Below, in pieces: positions 27,294-37,300 of a stretch of DNA of 64,000 nt (within the stretch, counting starts at the first letter, position 1; every line of letters starts with the position of its first letter). Origin of the DNA: CAVPNY01 sp963706905 (GTDB lineage Bacteria; Chloroflexota; Anaerolineae; Anaerolineales; UBA4823); contig CAVPNY010000009.1 in assembly GCA_963706905.1 (NCBI GenBank), positions 186,001-250,000 on the forward strand. Reading direction: 5' to 3'. The position numbers and the translations under genes were made by a program. The notes beneath the pieces were generated by a model. That model was not told the origin of the DNA, did not search any database, and worked only from the letters and a program-made list of their open reading frames with translations.

Positions 27294-28133
27294 ATGCTGG
27301 GACAGGTTGAACGCACCACCAATTGGCAAAAAATCGTCTATTACGTCATCATGTCGATTCTGGGGTTGCTTTTCATCTACCCCTTCCTTTTCATGCTGTT
27401 TACTTCCTTCAAGGATAGCCCGGAAGTCTTTGCCGATATCTTGAAACCGTTTGGCGAGCAATTACGCTTCGAAAATTACTGGATTGTGTTGAAGACCGTC
27501 AATATGGGTCGCTACATGCTCAACACGGCCTTTGTGACGATCAGCGTAGTACTTGGCCAGATTATCACCTCTATGATGGGCGGCTATGCCTTCGCCAGGA
27601 TTAATTTTCCCGGGCGTGATCTGCTCTTCCGCATCTACCTCAGCACCATCATGATCCCCTTCGTGGTGATCATGATCCCGATCTACAAACAGATGCAATT
27701 ATTCGGTTGGCTGGACAAATTCCAATCGCTCATCATTCCCTGGATCTTCACTGCCGCCGGGACATTCCTCTTCCGGCAATTCTTTAAAGGTATTCCCAAG
27801 GATCTTGAGGAAGCAGCCTTGATCGATGGCGCTAGCCGCTGGACGATCCTGTGGCGCATTTTTGCCCCCCTTTCGGTGCCAGCCATTGCCACTCAGTTCA
27901 CTATCTCGTTCTTATACGCCTGGAACTCCTTCATTTGGCCTCTCGTAGCTATCCAGAGCAAGGATAATTACGTGGTGACCCAGGGCCTGGCTGATATCCA
28001 GGGAGGCTATCATGCTTCACCGCCCATTATCATGGCTGGCGCCGCCCTGGTGATCCTGCCAACCGTATTGATCTTCCTGCTGGCCCAACGTTACTTTGTG
28101 GAAGGTGTTGCCACAACCGGTATGAAGAACTGA
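27294..28133 (+). CDS. Sugar ABC transporter permease 2
   Basis: MalG-type permease, about 280 residues and six helices. The EAA loop is EEAALIDGASRWTILWRIFA; the end ALVILPTVLIFLLAQRYFVE is typical of the family. Translation could begin at the ATG at 27294 or at a GTG at 27285 that overlaps the stop of permease 1. Works with the lipoprotein at 24837 and an ATPase encoded elsewhere. Confidence 0.92.
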   Translation: MLGQVERTTNWQKIVYYVIMSILGLLFIYPFLFMLFTSFKDSPEVFADILKPFGEQLRFENYWIVLKTVNMGRYMLNTAFVTISVVLGQIITSMMGGYAFARINFPGRDLLFRIYLSTIMIPFVVIMIPIYKQMQLFGWLDKFQSLIIPWIFTAAGTFLFRQFFKGIPKDLEEAALIDGASRWTILWRIFAPLSVPAIATQFTISFLYAWNSFIWPLVAIQSKDNYVVTQGLADIQGGYHASPPIIMAGAALVILPTVLIFLLAQRYFVEGVATTGMKN

Positions 28134-28247
28134 TCTGGGAGCGGGTAGCGCCCTTTCTTAGCTGTATTAAAGGTTAGGATTCTGCGCCGGGGAAGGCTGT
28201 AGCGAGCCTTTTGCTGTTCATCTTGACTGCGTAAAGGATTACTACTT

Positions 28248-29777
28248 ATGAAGATGGAAAACGGTCGTTTTGTCGTTTATGGGAATGCGATCAAAAAGTC
28301 GCATTCGGATAAAGCCATCAAATGGCAAAACATGTTCGTCAAGAAATTCAATTATGATCCAAATGAAAAGTATTTCCTCAGTCTGGAAGACAACCCTTAT
28401 TTAGGCCCTATCTTCGGATTGAAAAATATTGTTCGCAACGATCGGGGAGAGGCGATCAAAAACGAGAATGCGGTCATCTGCAGCACCATCCGTATGGGTT
28501 ATGGCCATTACCGCATCGCTATGGCGGGCGTCTCATGCGCCCGGGCGATGGGTTTCTCACCCTACTGGCTGGACTTGCTCGCCATCCCTGGCATCACTAC
28601 GGACGTCATCAACCGCTGCAACCATAACTACAGCTTCTTCTCACGCCTATCGCAGCGCAGCCATTTCTTCAATAAACATGTGTGGGAGGCGGTCACTACC
28701 GGTGAGCCTACCCTGCCGGGTCTCTCGGCGTTCTTAAACTCCTATATCGTCGGGTGGCCGTGGCGCTTCCTGAAGACAAATGTCAAAGATTATAAGATGA
28801 GCGAGCTGTTCCGCAACCTTCACCAGGCCCTGCCCTCAGACATGCCCGTGCTGACTGCCCACATGTGGAACTGTATGGGTGCAGTGGCTGGCGGCATGAC
28901 CAATGTAGTTGACATGATGTTCGATAACTGGCCGATGGCCTTCCAGCTCACCGAAGGCGCCAAGCACGGCGTCCAATCTCCCTCTGGCTATTATGGTTTT
29001 CGGACAATGCGCGGCTTCGACGAGGACAACCGCATCTTGAATCCTGTTCCTCCGGATGCACTCTTCTACACCGGGCACCATGTCGATCACGAGCTGGTTG
29101 AGAACATTGAGGCTGACTGCGACGCCCGCCTGCAGCGTATGGCCGATAACCAGCCGCGGCGCTTTTTGCTGACCATGGGAGGGGCCGGGGCGCAACGTGA
29201 GCTGTTTAAAGCCATCATCGAGCACTGTAAACCGCTTCTCCAGCAGAATAAGCTGGCCCTGTTTGTTAACCTGGGCGACCACAAGGCCAATTGGGACTGG
29301 CTGCAAGCCGAGCTGGCGTATCAAAAGGCGGACTTTCAGACCCATTTCACCTGGGAAGACACTCAGGGGTTTACGGATGCAATCCGCAATGGCCCGGCAA
29401 TTGGGATGCATATCTTCCTGTACGATAACATTTTTCACGCCGTCTATGCCACCAACTACTTGATGCGTACGGTGGATGTGATGATCACCAAGCCCAGCGA
29501 GTTGGCTTTCTACCCGGTGCCTAAGATTTTTAATGAACGAGTTGGCGGTCACGAAATGTGGGGCGCAATCCGCGGCGCCGAGCTGGGTGATGGCACGGTG
29601 GAGGCCCGCTCCATCCCGCAGACGCTGCAGGCTATTGACTTGCTTACTCAGGAACGCGATCTGCTTGAGATGTTTTGTGGTTGCATCATCAAGAACAAGA
29701 GTATAGGAGTTTACGATGGCGCTTACAAGTGTGTTGAGCTGGCAACCGGCAAGAAATTTGTACGCGGTCAGGGGTAA
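28248..29777 (+). CDS. Conserved protein with possible GT-B glycosyltransferase-like fold
   Basis: 509 residues. STIRMGYGHYRIAMAGVSCA resembles the GGGH-type N-terminal loop of MGDG-synthase/MurG-like enzymes; FLLTMGGAGAQRELFKAIIE and MITKPSELAFYPVPKIFNER resemble the C-terminal donor-domain motifs. I do not recognise a characterised family. Location between a sugar importer and an alpha-galactosidase suggests a role in galactoside or galactolipid handling. No signal peptide; cytoplasmic. The fold assignment is an inference from short motifs. Confidence 0.6.
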   Translation: MKMENGRFVVYGNAIKKSHSDKAIKWQNMFVKKFNYDPNEKYFLSLEDNPYLGPIFGLKNIVRNDRGEAIKNENAVICSTIRMGYGHYRIAMAGVSCARAMGFSPYWLDLLAIPGITTDVINRCNHNYSFFSRLSQRSHFFNKHVWEAVTTGEPTLPGLSAFLNSYIVGWPWRFLKTNVKDYKMSELFRNLHQALPSDMPVLTAHMWNCMGAVAGGMTNVVDMMFDNWPMAFQLTEGAKHGVQSPSGYYGFRTMRGFDEDNRILNPVPPDALFYTGHHVDHELVENIEADCDARLQRMADNQPRRFLLTMGGAGAQRELFKAIIEHCKPLLQQNKLALFVNLGDHKANWDWLQAELAYQKADFQTHFTWEDTQGFTDAIRNGPAIGMHIFLYDNIFHAVYATNYLMRTVDVMITKPSELAFYPVPKIFNERVGGHEMWGAIRGAELGDGTVEARSIPQTLQAIDLLTQERDLLEMFCGCIIKNKSIGVYDGAYKCVELATGKKFVRGQG

Positions 29778-29817
29778 ATGGCGCAGTAAGTGTGGCCGGT
29801 GTCAAGGGGTACGATTT

Positions 29818-30972
29818 ATGTTAGACGACCACCAGCATGCCAGAATTGCCGCAACCCCGCCGATGGGATGGAATAGCTGGAACGCTTTTGGCAAGGGGGT
29901 GAGTGAGCAGCTCATCCTCCTGATGGCAGACGCTCTTGTCTCTTCAGGACTACGCGAGGCGGGTTATACCTATGTGGTCATTGACGATCATTGGCACGGT
30001 GGGCGGGACGAGCACGGCGTGCTATATCCAGATCCAGAAAAATTTCCCTCCGGCATGCCAGCCCTAGCAGAATATGTCCACGCTCGGGGGCTAACGTTCG
30101 GTATCTATTCAGATGCGGGCCTCAAGACCTGCGGCGGCGAGCCTGGCAGCCTGGGTTACGAAGAGCAAGACGCCCGCACTTTTGCCAGTTGGGGGGTCGA
30201 TTTCCTTAAGTATGATTTCTGCTTTGCTCAAGACGACCGCGCTACAGCAGAGCGGTTGTATAGCAAGATGGGCTCTGCATTGCGCCAGACAGGGCGCCCG
30301 ATCCTGTTTAACATCTGTGAGTGGGGCCACCACCGCCCCTGGCTATGGGGGCGGTCTGCCGGGGGCCCTACTTGGCGCACCACCGGCGATATCTGGGATG
30401 GCTGGAGGGATGGGCCGCACATCTCCCAGAACGGCATCGATACGATCGGCTTTGAGCAGCAGCGCGGCCTGGAAGCCTACGCTGGACCCGGTGGCTGGAA
30501 TGACCCCGACATGCTGGTGGTGGGCCTGCGCGGCCGGGGTTCGATTGGGGGTCCTGGCTGTACGGATACGGAATATCGCACCCACTTCAGCCTATGGTGC
30601 CTGCTGGCAGCTCCGCTGATGGTGGGCTGTGACCTGCTTAACCTTGACCAGGTTTCTCTGGAGATCCTGACCAATCCCGAGGTGCTCGCTTTAGACCAGG
30701 ACCCACTTGGCAAGCAAGGTCATCGCATCTGCCGACTGGGCCGTTGTGAGGTGTGGGTCAAGCCCCTGGCGGGCGGCAACCTGGGCGTAGGCGTCTTCAA
30801 CCGCGACGATTCAACCCAGATCCTAGAAGTCCACTGGTCTGACCTGGATATTGAAGGGAAATGGCACGTGCGCGATCTATGGCTGCACACCGACCTAGGG
30901 GTTTACGAAGACCATATCAGCGTCGAGGTTAATAGCCACGCCTGCTGCATCCTGCGACTGTCGGCTCAGTAA
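29818..30972 (+). CDS. Alpha-galactosidase, GH27-type
   Basis: About 384 residues from MLDDHQHARIAATPPMGWNS; the in-frame Met at 29716 lies inside the upstream gene. The GH27 pattern is clear: TPPMGWNSWNAFG, the nucleophile Asp in DFLKYDFC, the acid/base Asp in WRTTGDIWDGW, and GPGGWNDPDMLVVG. No signal peptide, so it cleaves alpha-galactosides after import by the neighbouring ABC system. The C-terminal beta domain is present. Last gene of the LacI-controlled locus. Confidence 0.92.
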   Translation: MLDDHQHARIAATPPMGWNSWNAFGKGVSEQLILLMADALVSSGLREAGYTYVVIDDHWHGGRDEHGVLYPDPEKFPSGMPALAEYVHARGLTFGIYSDAGLKTCGGEPGSLGYEEQDARTFASWGVDFLKYDFCFAQDDRATAERLYSKMGSALRQTGRPILFNICEWGHHRPWLWGRSAGGPTWRTTGDIWDGWRDGPHISQNGIDTIGFEQQRGLEAYAGPGGWNDPDMLVVGLRGRGSIGGPGCTDTEYRTHFSLWCLLAAPLMVGCDLLNLDQVSLEILTNPEVLALDQDPLGKQGHRICRLGRCEVWVKPLAGGNLGVGVFNRDDSTQILEVHWSDLDIEGKWHVRDLWLHTDLGVYEDHISVEVNSHACCILRLSAQ

Positions 30973-31255
30973 TTACAGTCTGGCGGGCAATCCTCAGCAG
31001 GTGAATCGACCTGCTCCTGGTTATCCTGCCCCTTCGGACCGCCAATAAATGGTGGAAAACCGAAATTCATCGACGCAACCCTGCTCCAACCGTCAGACAA
31101 GACTTTCCAAGATTGGGGCAAAGTGCGCAAACCTGTCCAGGATGGCCGCTATCGGAGTGCCCAGGTGCTATGTTACCGCTTTCGGATCTGCTGTTGCAAC
31201 TTTCGCCACTCCCAACTAAACTTTGCGATCTTTGCGCTTTTGACGGTCCAAACTC
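30973..31255. other. Intergenic region between convergent genes
   Basis: The GH27 gene and the zinc dehydrogenase gene converge here. A 7-bp hairpin (AGCAGGT, loop GAATCG, ACCTGCT; 30996-31015) could act as a terminator, though no T tract follows. Nothing else was recognised in the remaining bases. Confidence 0.4.
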
Positions 31256-32269
31256 TTATAGGTCGATGATCACCTTCAGTCCATTGCGCGCCTGGGCGGT
31301 GCGGAAAGCCTGCTCGGCTTGAGAGAGCGAGAAACGATGCGTGACCAGCGAGCGCACGTCCACCAGCCCTTGCTCAACCAGCTGGATGGCACGCGGGTAG
31401 GTGAATTTCATGCGGCGGCACAGCTGCAAAGTCAATCCCTTTCGCCGGGCGGTGGAAGCTGTGAAGGTGGTCACATCCGGGAAAGGGATACCGACTAACA
31501 CCACCCGACCTCCAGGACGCGCCGCTGCAATGGCTGACTCAACCGCCTGGTTGTCTCCGGCGACTTCGAAGGCCACTGCCAGCCCGCGCCCCCCGCTGGC
31601 TCTCCACACCTGCTCATCATTCCAGGCGTCATCTACCAGAAATACCTCCGTGGCGCCAGACGCCCGGGCGGCTTCCAGACGGTGCGGCATTCGGTCGGTG
31701 GCAATGATCTGGATTACCCCGCTCAGACGGGCAAGCTGGAGGATCAGCAATCCAATTGGGCCGCAGCCAAACACCCCCACCGCCATACCGGGTTTCAAGC
31801 CAGCCAGGTCTATGGCATACAACGCCACTCCCAGCGGTTCCAGCATGGCGCCGTCGGAATTGCTCAAGGCATCCGGCAAAGGGGTCAAACAGCGCTCGGG
31901 CCAGGCCAGGAATTCCTGCAATCCACCATCCGTCAGGCCATGCCCAGCAAAGCGCAGGTTGGCGCACAAATTAGGATTCCCCTCCAAGCAATACTCACAA
32001 ACCTGGCACGGGATGGCTGGATCGACAGCCACTCGCTGCCCGTACAGAGGGGAAGAGCGGCTCTCAACCACCCCGGAGAACTCGTGACCCAGCACCAGAG
32101 GGCGGGTGATTTGAGCATCGCCGATACCGGCTTCATCGAACCAATGCAGATCTGAGCCGCACACCCCTACTGCCATGACTCGGATTAGAACCTCGCCCGG
32201 CGCGGGAACCGGCTGCAATTCATTTTCCAGACGCAGGTCGTGCGGTCCATGTAGTCGTAAGGCTTCCAT
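31256..32269 (-). CDS. Zinc-dependent medium-chain alcohol dehydrogenase
   Basis: About 337 residues from MEALRLHGPHDLRLENELQP. Catalytic zinc ligands are the Cys in GVCGSDLHW and His/Glu in LGHEFSGVVE. The structural zinc loop is CQVCEYCLEGNPNLC, and the NAD-binding GxGxxG region is VGVFGCGPIGLLILQLA. The pattern fits the threonine/sorbitol/galactitol dehydrogenase branch; the substrate is not fixed. The start overlaps the stop of the M24-like gene by one base (TGATG), so they are translated together. Confidence 0.88.
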   Translation of the reverse strand: MEALRLHGPHDLRLENELQPVPAPGEVLIRVMAVGVCGSDLHWFDEAGIGDAQITRPLVLGHEFSGVVESRSSPLYGQRVAVDPAIPCQVCEYCLEGNPNLCANLRFAGHGLTDGGLQEFLAWPERCLTPLPDALSNSDGAMLEPLGVALYAIDLAGLKPGMAVGVFGCGPIGLLILQLARLSGVIQIIATDRMPHRLEAARASGATEVFLVDDAWNDEQVWRASGGRGLAVAFEVAGDNQAVESAIAAARPGGRVVLVGIPFPDVTTFTASTARRKGLTLQLCRRMKFTYPRAIQLVEQGLVDVRSLVTHRFSLSQAEQAFRTAQARNGLKVIIDL

Positions 32270-33357
32270 CAAAGTATCTCCAGGATCGCCGGGCGCTCGA
32301 TCTCTTGACCGGATACTGTTACCGCGATGGAAGGCCATCCAGCTAGGCCGGTTAAAACTTCGTTGTTCGATGCTCCGACCAGGATCGAGTCTTCCGATTT
32401 GGTGCCTGTGATGGATGGGTTCCAGGCATAGACCTGCCCGGCGAATACACTATCCAGCATACCAGGCACAGCCACCACTTCGCGCGGTTCGTAGCCCGCC
32501 AGCCCACCCTGATGGTGCAGATGCCATTCATCCGGGTAACCCGTCGATCGGTACGCATCGACTGCCGCCTGGAAAATATCACCCAGCGTCCGTCCCGGGC
32601 GGGTGTGAGCAAAGAAAACTGCATCGACTTTCGCGGTGGCTTCCGCCTTACGGCGCAACTCATCTGGCAAACGACCAAAATGCACCAGGCGGGTCACCGA
32701 GCAGACCAAACCATATTTGCGCCCGCACAGCACCAGCATGGCATAGCGGTCAAGGATCTTGCTGGTTGGCAGGGGATGGCGGTATGCGAAGATGCGATCA
32801 TCGGTAGCAATCAGGTTAACAATGGGCTGCGCACCGCGCCGTTCTGCCTCGAAGTCCAGGTGAGCTGCGATCTCATACTCTGTCTGTCCAGGTTTAACCG
32901 ATCGAATAGCCGCCTCCATCGCCTGCGCACAACGCCCACCCAGATCGCGGAAGCGCTCTACTTCTTCAGGGGTTAACCGCCCTCGCAGGCGGGCCAGCTC
33001 GCCCGAGAGATCGACCGCGCCCGGGTAGGGAACATCTGCACCCAGCTTCAATCCACCCGCCAGACGACTGATCAGCTCCTGCTGCTCATGCCACAGGTGA
33101 ATGTGAAATTCCCAACCTTGCTCTTTGATCTTTTGTTCTTTCTCAAGGCGAGGCGCCTCGATCGAATCAGTGATCAGGTGCAACCCGGATGGCGTTACCA
33201 GCAAGGCTGCAACCCCCTCCGATGTTGCAGTATTAACGTAGGAGCTTCCACCGCACGTGGCCCAGGCAAAACTGCTCACCCGGCGCATCAGCAGGGCATC
33301 TAACCCCTTTGTCTGGAGCAGGTGATGAATTGCGTTTTGTTTGGCTTGAAATTCCAT
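32269..33357 (-). CDS. M24 (Xaa-Pro aminopeptidase-like) family protein lacking metal ligands
   Basis: 362 residues: an N-terminal creatinase-like domain, then the pita-bread domain (LTPEEVERFRDLGGRCAQAM, TEYEIAAHLDFEAERRGAQP, YPDEWHLHHQGGLAGYEPRE, VYAWNPSITGTKSEDSILVG). In true M24 peptidases two Asp sit where this protein has MLVLCGRKYGLVCSVTR; both are absent, so the dinuclear metal site is probably missing. It may act on, or bind, a non-peptide substrate. Middle gene of the 31.3-34.1 kb operon. Confidence 0.78.
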   Translation of the reverse strand: MEFQAKQNAIHHLLQTKGLDALLMRRVSSFAWATCGGSSYVNTATSEGVAALLVTPSGLHLITDSIEAPRLEKEQKIKEQGWEFHIHLWHEQQELISRLAGGLKLGADVPYPGAVDLSGELARLRGRLTPEEVERFRDLGGRCAQAMEAAIRSVKPGQTEYEIAAHLDFEAERRGAQPIVNLIATDDRIFAYRHPLPTSKILDRYAMLVLCGRKYGLVCSVTRLVHFGRLPDELRRKAEATAKVDAVFFAHTRPGRTLGDIFQAAVDAYRSTGYPDEWHLHHQGGLAGYEPREVVAVPGMLDSVFAGQVYAWNPSITGTKSEDSILVGASNNEVLTGLAGWPSIAVTVSGQEIERPAILEIL

Positions 33358-33381
33358 GATTACTCCTCGAAAATCTGTTAT

Positions 33382-34137
33382 TTACGAATTTTGTTCGCCA
33401 CAACCAATGACGTTGTCATCATACGTCATGCTGAGCGCCTGACCCGGCTGCAGAATCAGAAAATCGCCAGTCTCCCCATCGCCCCAGTCGCCCTGGATCA
33501 GGCGGCGGATCAACACCAGGTCACCCGCCATGCGCTCAAAAGCCCAGCCACGCCGGGAGGCCTCCGCCTGCGCCTGAGCTTCCACAACGCTGCCATCACC
33601 GATCCCCAGATCGATGAACACTGCTCGCTGATAATGACTTTGCCAGGCGCCCATCACCTCCATCAGGTATTCGGCGTTGTCTTTTCCATATTTCTGCACA
33701 TATTCTTCATAGACCGCCTGCAAATCGGTGTCACTGCCCAAGCCCAAAGCCAGGCTGGCTGATGAATCCTGCCGGCGCTCGATGTAATCCAAGGTGTACC
33801 AGTAAGTACCCGGCTGACTCAAAAACTGTTCATTGTAGCGCTCACGACTGCCCAGGAACAACGTAATGCAGTCATGGGCGCGCGGGATAACCAACGGCGC
33901 ACCTCGCGCGACTAACCCAGCAGTGGCTTGCCCACAGAGCCCGTAAGCCAGCACAATCGCATCATAACCCTGGCTGGCAGCGGTATCAATCTGCCCTTGT
34001 AACCTGTTGCGAAGCACTGCGGGGGTATTATGCAAACCACGCTCGAGCAACTGCACATCAACGATATAAGGAGATTGGGCTGCGCTCCAATAGATAGCAC
34101 GCGCCAACACATCGCATCCAATACATTTTATTAGCAT
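33382..34137 (-). CDS. DUF1638-family protein
   Basis: 251 residues beginning MLIKCIGCDVLARAIYWSAA, with YDAIVLAYGLCGQATAGLVA and the conserved PRAHDCITLFLGSRERY. DUF1638 proteins are found in anaerobes near corrinoid or methylamine genes, but no activity is established. First gene of the operon, read from the divergent region at 34138-34364. Confidence 0.8.
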   Translation of the reverse strand: MLIKCIGCDVLARAIYWSAAQSPYIVDVQLLERGLHNTPAVLRNRLQGQIDTAASQGYDAIVLAYGLCGQATAGLVARGAPLVIPRAHDCITLFLGSRERYNEQFLSQPGTYWYTLDYIERRQDSSASLALGLGSDTDLQAVYEEYVQKYGKDNAEYLMEVMGAWQSHYQRAVFIDLGIGDGSVVEAQAQAEASRRGWAFERMAGDLVLIRRLIQGDWGDGETGDFLILQPGQALSMTYDDNVIGCGEQNS

Positions 34138-34364
34138 GTAGAAGCCTCGCAGTATATTAACGATAAGACATCCAGAGTCGGCGTGAGCTTATTGGCCTTG
34201 TTGCGCAATACCAGACCACCACTCACAAAACCTCTCAATTGGGTGACTTCTGAACAAATTATACCGCCCCTACCAACAAGCCAAGCAAAAATCAATTCAC
34301 TCGTAGCATTAATCTAGGCCAGACCAAGCAAAGCTTCTCATTTTCCAGGTACAATGCTGTCATC

Positions 34365-37300
34365 ATGTTCGTCCATCTGCATACCCGGTCGCATTACTCC
34401 TTCCTGGAGGGATTAGCCTCCCCACAAGCGCTGGTCGAGGCGGCTGGCCAGGTTGGAATGCCCGCCCTGGCCTTGACTGATCGGGTTTATCTATCCGGGG
34501 CAGTTGAGTTCTACCAGGCCTGCCAGAAGGCGGGTGTGCAGCCCGTGTTGGGGCTAGAAATCCCGGTAAGTTCACCTGTACCGATGAACACACCCGCTGG
34601 AGAACTGGTGCTGCTGGCAATGAATAGGCAGGGTTGGGCAAGCCTGTGCCGTCTGAGCAGCGCACTGCTGAGTGGGGACGAGCCCCAGACCAGCCTGGCA
34701 TACAAACGCTTCAGCGCTGAGACAACTGGCTTAATCTGCCTGACTGGCGGCCGGCGCAGCTTGCTGAACCGCCTGGTCGAGCAGAGACAGGAACGACTGG
34801 CCCTGGAATGGCTTTCCCGCTTGAGAGAGTTGTTCCCTGAACGCCTGTACATCGAGCTTCAGATCCATACCCCAGACGACAGACAAATCGCCGCCCGCCT
34901 GGCTGGTCTGGCGCAGCGCATGCGCCTGCCAGTTGTAGCATCTCACACCACCGCCTATCTTGCCCCTGAGCAAGCGGATCTGGCGCGTTTGGCAGCTGCG
35001 ATCCGGCTGAACCGCCCACTGGCTGAGATTGGTGAGGATGCGCTGCCCCCGCCTGGCGCCCACTTCCTAGACAGCCAGGAGATGTCCACCCGCTTCGCTG
35101 ACTACCCTGAAGCGCTGGCGGCTACTCTCGAAATCACCGAACGCTGCCGGCTGGAGCTGCCCCTGGGAGAGCCGCATTTCCCGGATATCCCCCTGCCAGC
35201 TGGTACGACGGTCCTGGAAGTCCTTCGCCAGAAAGCCGAAGCCGGAGCCCAAGCGCGCTACGGCAGCCTTACCCCAGAGATTCAAGCCCGCCTGGGTCAC
35301 GAACTGGCGGTGATCAACCAGAGCGGCTATACCCCCCTGTTTCTGGTGATGGAGGAGATCTTGAACTACGCCCGCCAGCGCGGTGTGCCAATCTCCTCCC
35401 GCGGCTCTGCAGCCTCGTCGCTGGTGGCTCATTGCCTGGGGATCACCTCGCCCGATCCGCTGCGCCTCAACCTGTACTTCGAGCGCTTTCTCAACCCGGC
35501 GCGCGTGACACCACCGGATATTGACACCGATCTGTGCTCACGCCGGCGCGATGAAGTTATTCAGCATGTCTACGACCACTACGGCGCCGAGCGGGTGGCC
35601 ATGGTGTGCACAGTCAACCGTTTCCGGCGGCGCTCAGCGTTGCGCGAGACCGCCAAAGCCTATGGGCTGCCACCAGCTCAGGTCAGCGCCCTGGTCGATC
35701 TGCTGCCTCAGCGTTGGTGGGGACCAAGGTCATCTGCAGAGGGTGAGTCTCCTTATACAGAACTGCTGGGTCGATTCCCAGCAGAACCGTATGCTTCCAT
35801 CTTTCGCGACGCAGCAGCTTTGATCGGCCTGCCACGTCACCTCTCAATCCACCCAGGCGGGATCGTGATTGCCCCTGGACCAGTGACCGATCTCACGCCC
35901 ACCCTGATGGCCAGCAAGGGCGTGATCATTACCCAATTTGACCTGGAGTCAATTGAGGCCCTCGGACTGGTTAAGATGGACCTGCTTGGCATCCGCGGCT
36001 TATCCGTACTCGGTGACGTGAGCGAGGCTATTTACAATCGAAAACCCTCCAAATATCTGGGCACCTTGGATGTGCTGGAAGCTATCCCCGATCATGACCC
36101 GGCTACCGCCGAGCTGGTGCGCGCCGGACGCACGATCGGCTGCTTCCAGATCGAAAGCCCAGGGATGCGGACAACTTTGAAAGAGATCCAGGCACACAGC
36201 GTGGACGATGTGATGGTGGCGCTGGCGCTCTATCGTCCTGGCCCGCTCACTGGCGGATTAAAAGAGGCCTTTGTGCGCCGCCACCGTGGCGAGGAAGGCG
36301 TGACCCAGCTACACCCAGCGCTGGAGCCATTACTGGCAGACACGTATGGCGTAATCTTGTATCAGGAGCAAGTGCTGCGCATCGCCCATGAGCTGGCAGG
36401 TTTAAGCCTGGCAGATGCCGACCTGCTGCGCAGGGCGATGAGCCACTTTGACCCAGGCGAGCAGATGCGCACACTGAAAGAAAGGTTCATCGCTGGAGCT
36501 TCTAAACTCAATGGCGTGCCACCAGAAGTAAGCGAGCGCATCTGGCAATTGATGGCGGCTTTCGCGGGGTACGGGTTTCCCAAGGCACACGCGGCTTCCT
36601 ACGCTGTGGTGTCCTGGCGAGCGGCTTGGTGTAAGGCGCATGAACCGGCAATTTTTATGGCGGCTGTGCTGGCTAACTGGGGTGGGTACTATGGACAACG
36701 TGTCTATCTAACCGAAACGCGCCGCCTGGGGCTTGCCTTGCGCCCACCGCACATTAATCATGCCCAGCGTGAGTTCAGCGTCAGCTACCTGGAGGGACAG
36801 CCAGTGCTCTTTATGGGGTTAGATCAGGTGCGCGACCTGACCCGCCGAACACAAGTGCGCATCCAGCAAGAACGCCCTTTTCGCTCGCTGGACGACTTCC
36901 TGGCGCGGGTCGACCCGCGCCAGGTCGAAGCTGAGAACCTGATCCAGTCCGGCGCCCTGGAAGGCTTTGGATCGATCCCGGCTCTACTCCGCCAGGCTGG
37001 TAAGGCCAGCTGGCAAGGTGGGCAACTGCCCCTGTTTGACATGCAGGCCTGGGGAGCCGCGGGAGAAGTTGAAGACTGGTCGTTAGCTGAGAAAATGGCT
37101 GCCCAACAAGCGGTGTTGGGCGCCAGTGTGATCGCCCATCCACTTGACCTGGCGGCTGATGCCATCCGCAGAGCGGGCGCCATCAGCACAGTCGAGGCGG
37201 CTGCCAGGATTGGGCAGCGCGCCTGCGTGGCTGGGGTGCGCCAGACCTGGCGGCGCAGCGCGGCCGAGCATGGCGAGAGAATCTACCTGATGTCCTTCGA

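Noticed and set aside
28836..29552. 238-codon open frame antisense to the GT-B-like gene
   Set aside because: No family features and no ribosome site; explained by codon bias of the sense gene.
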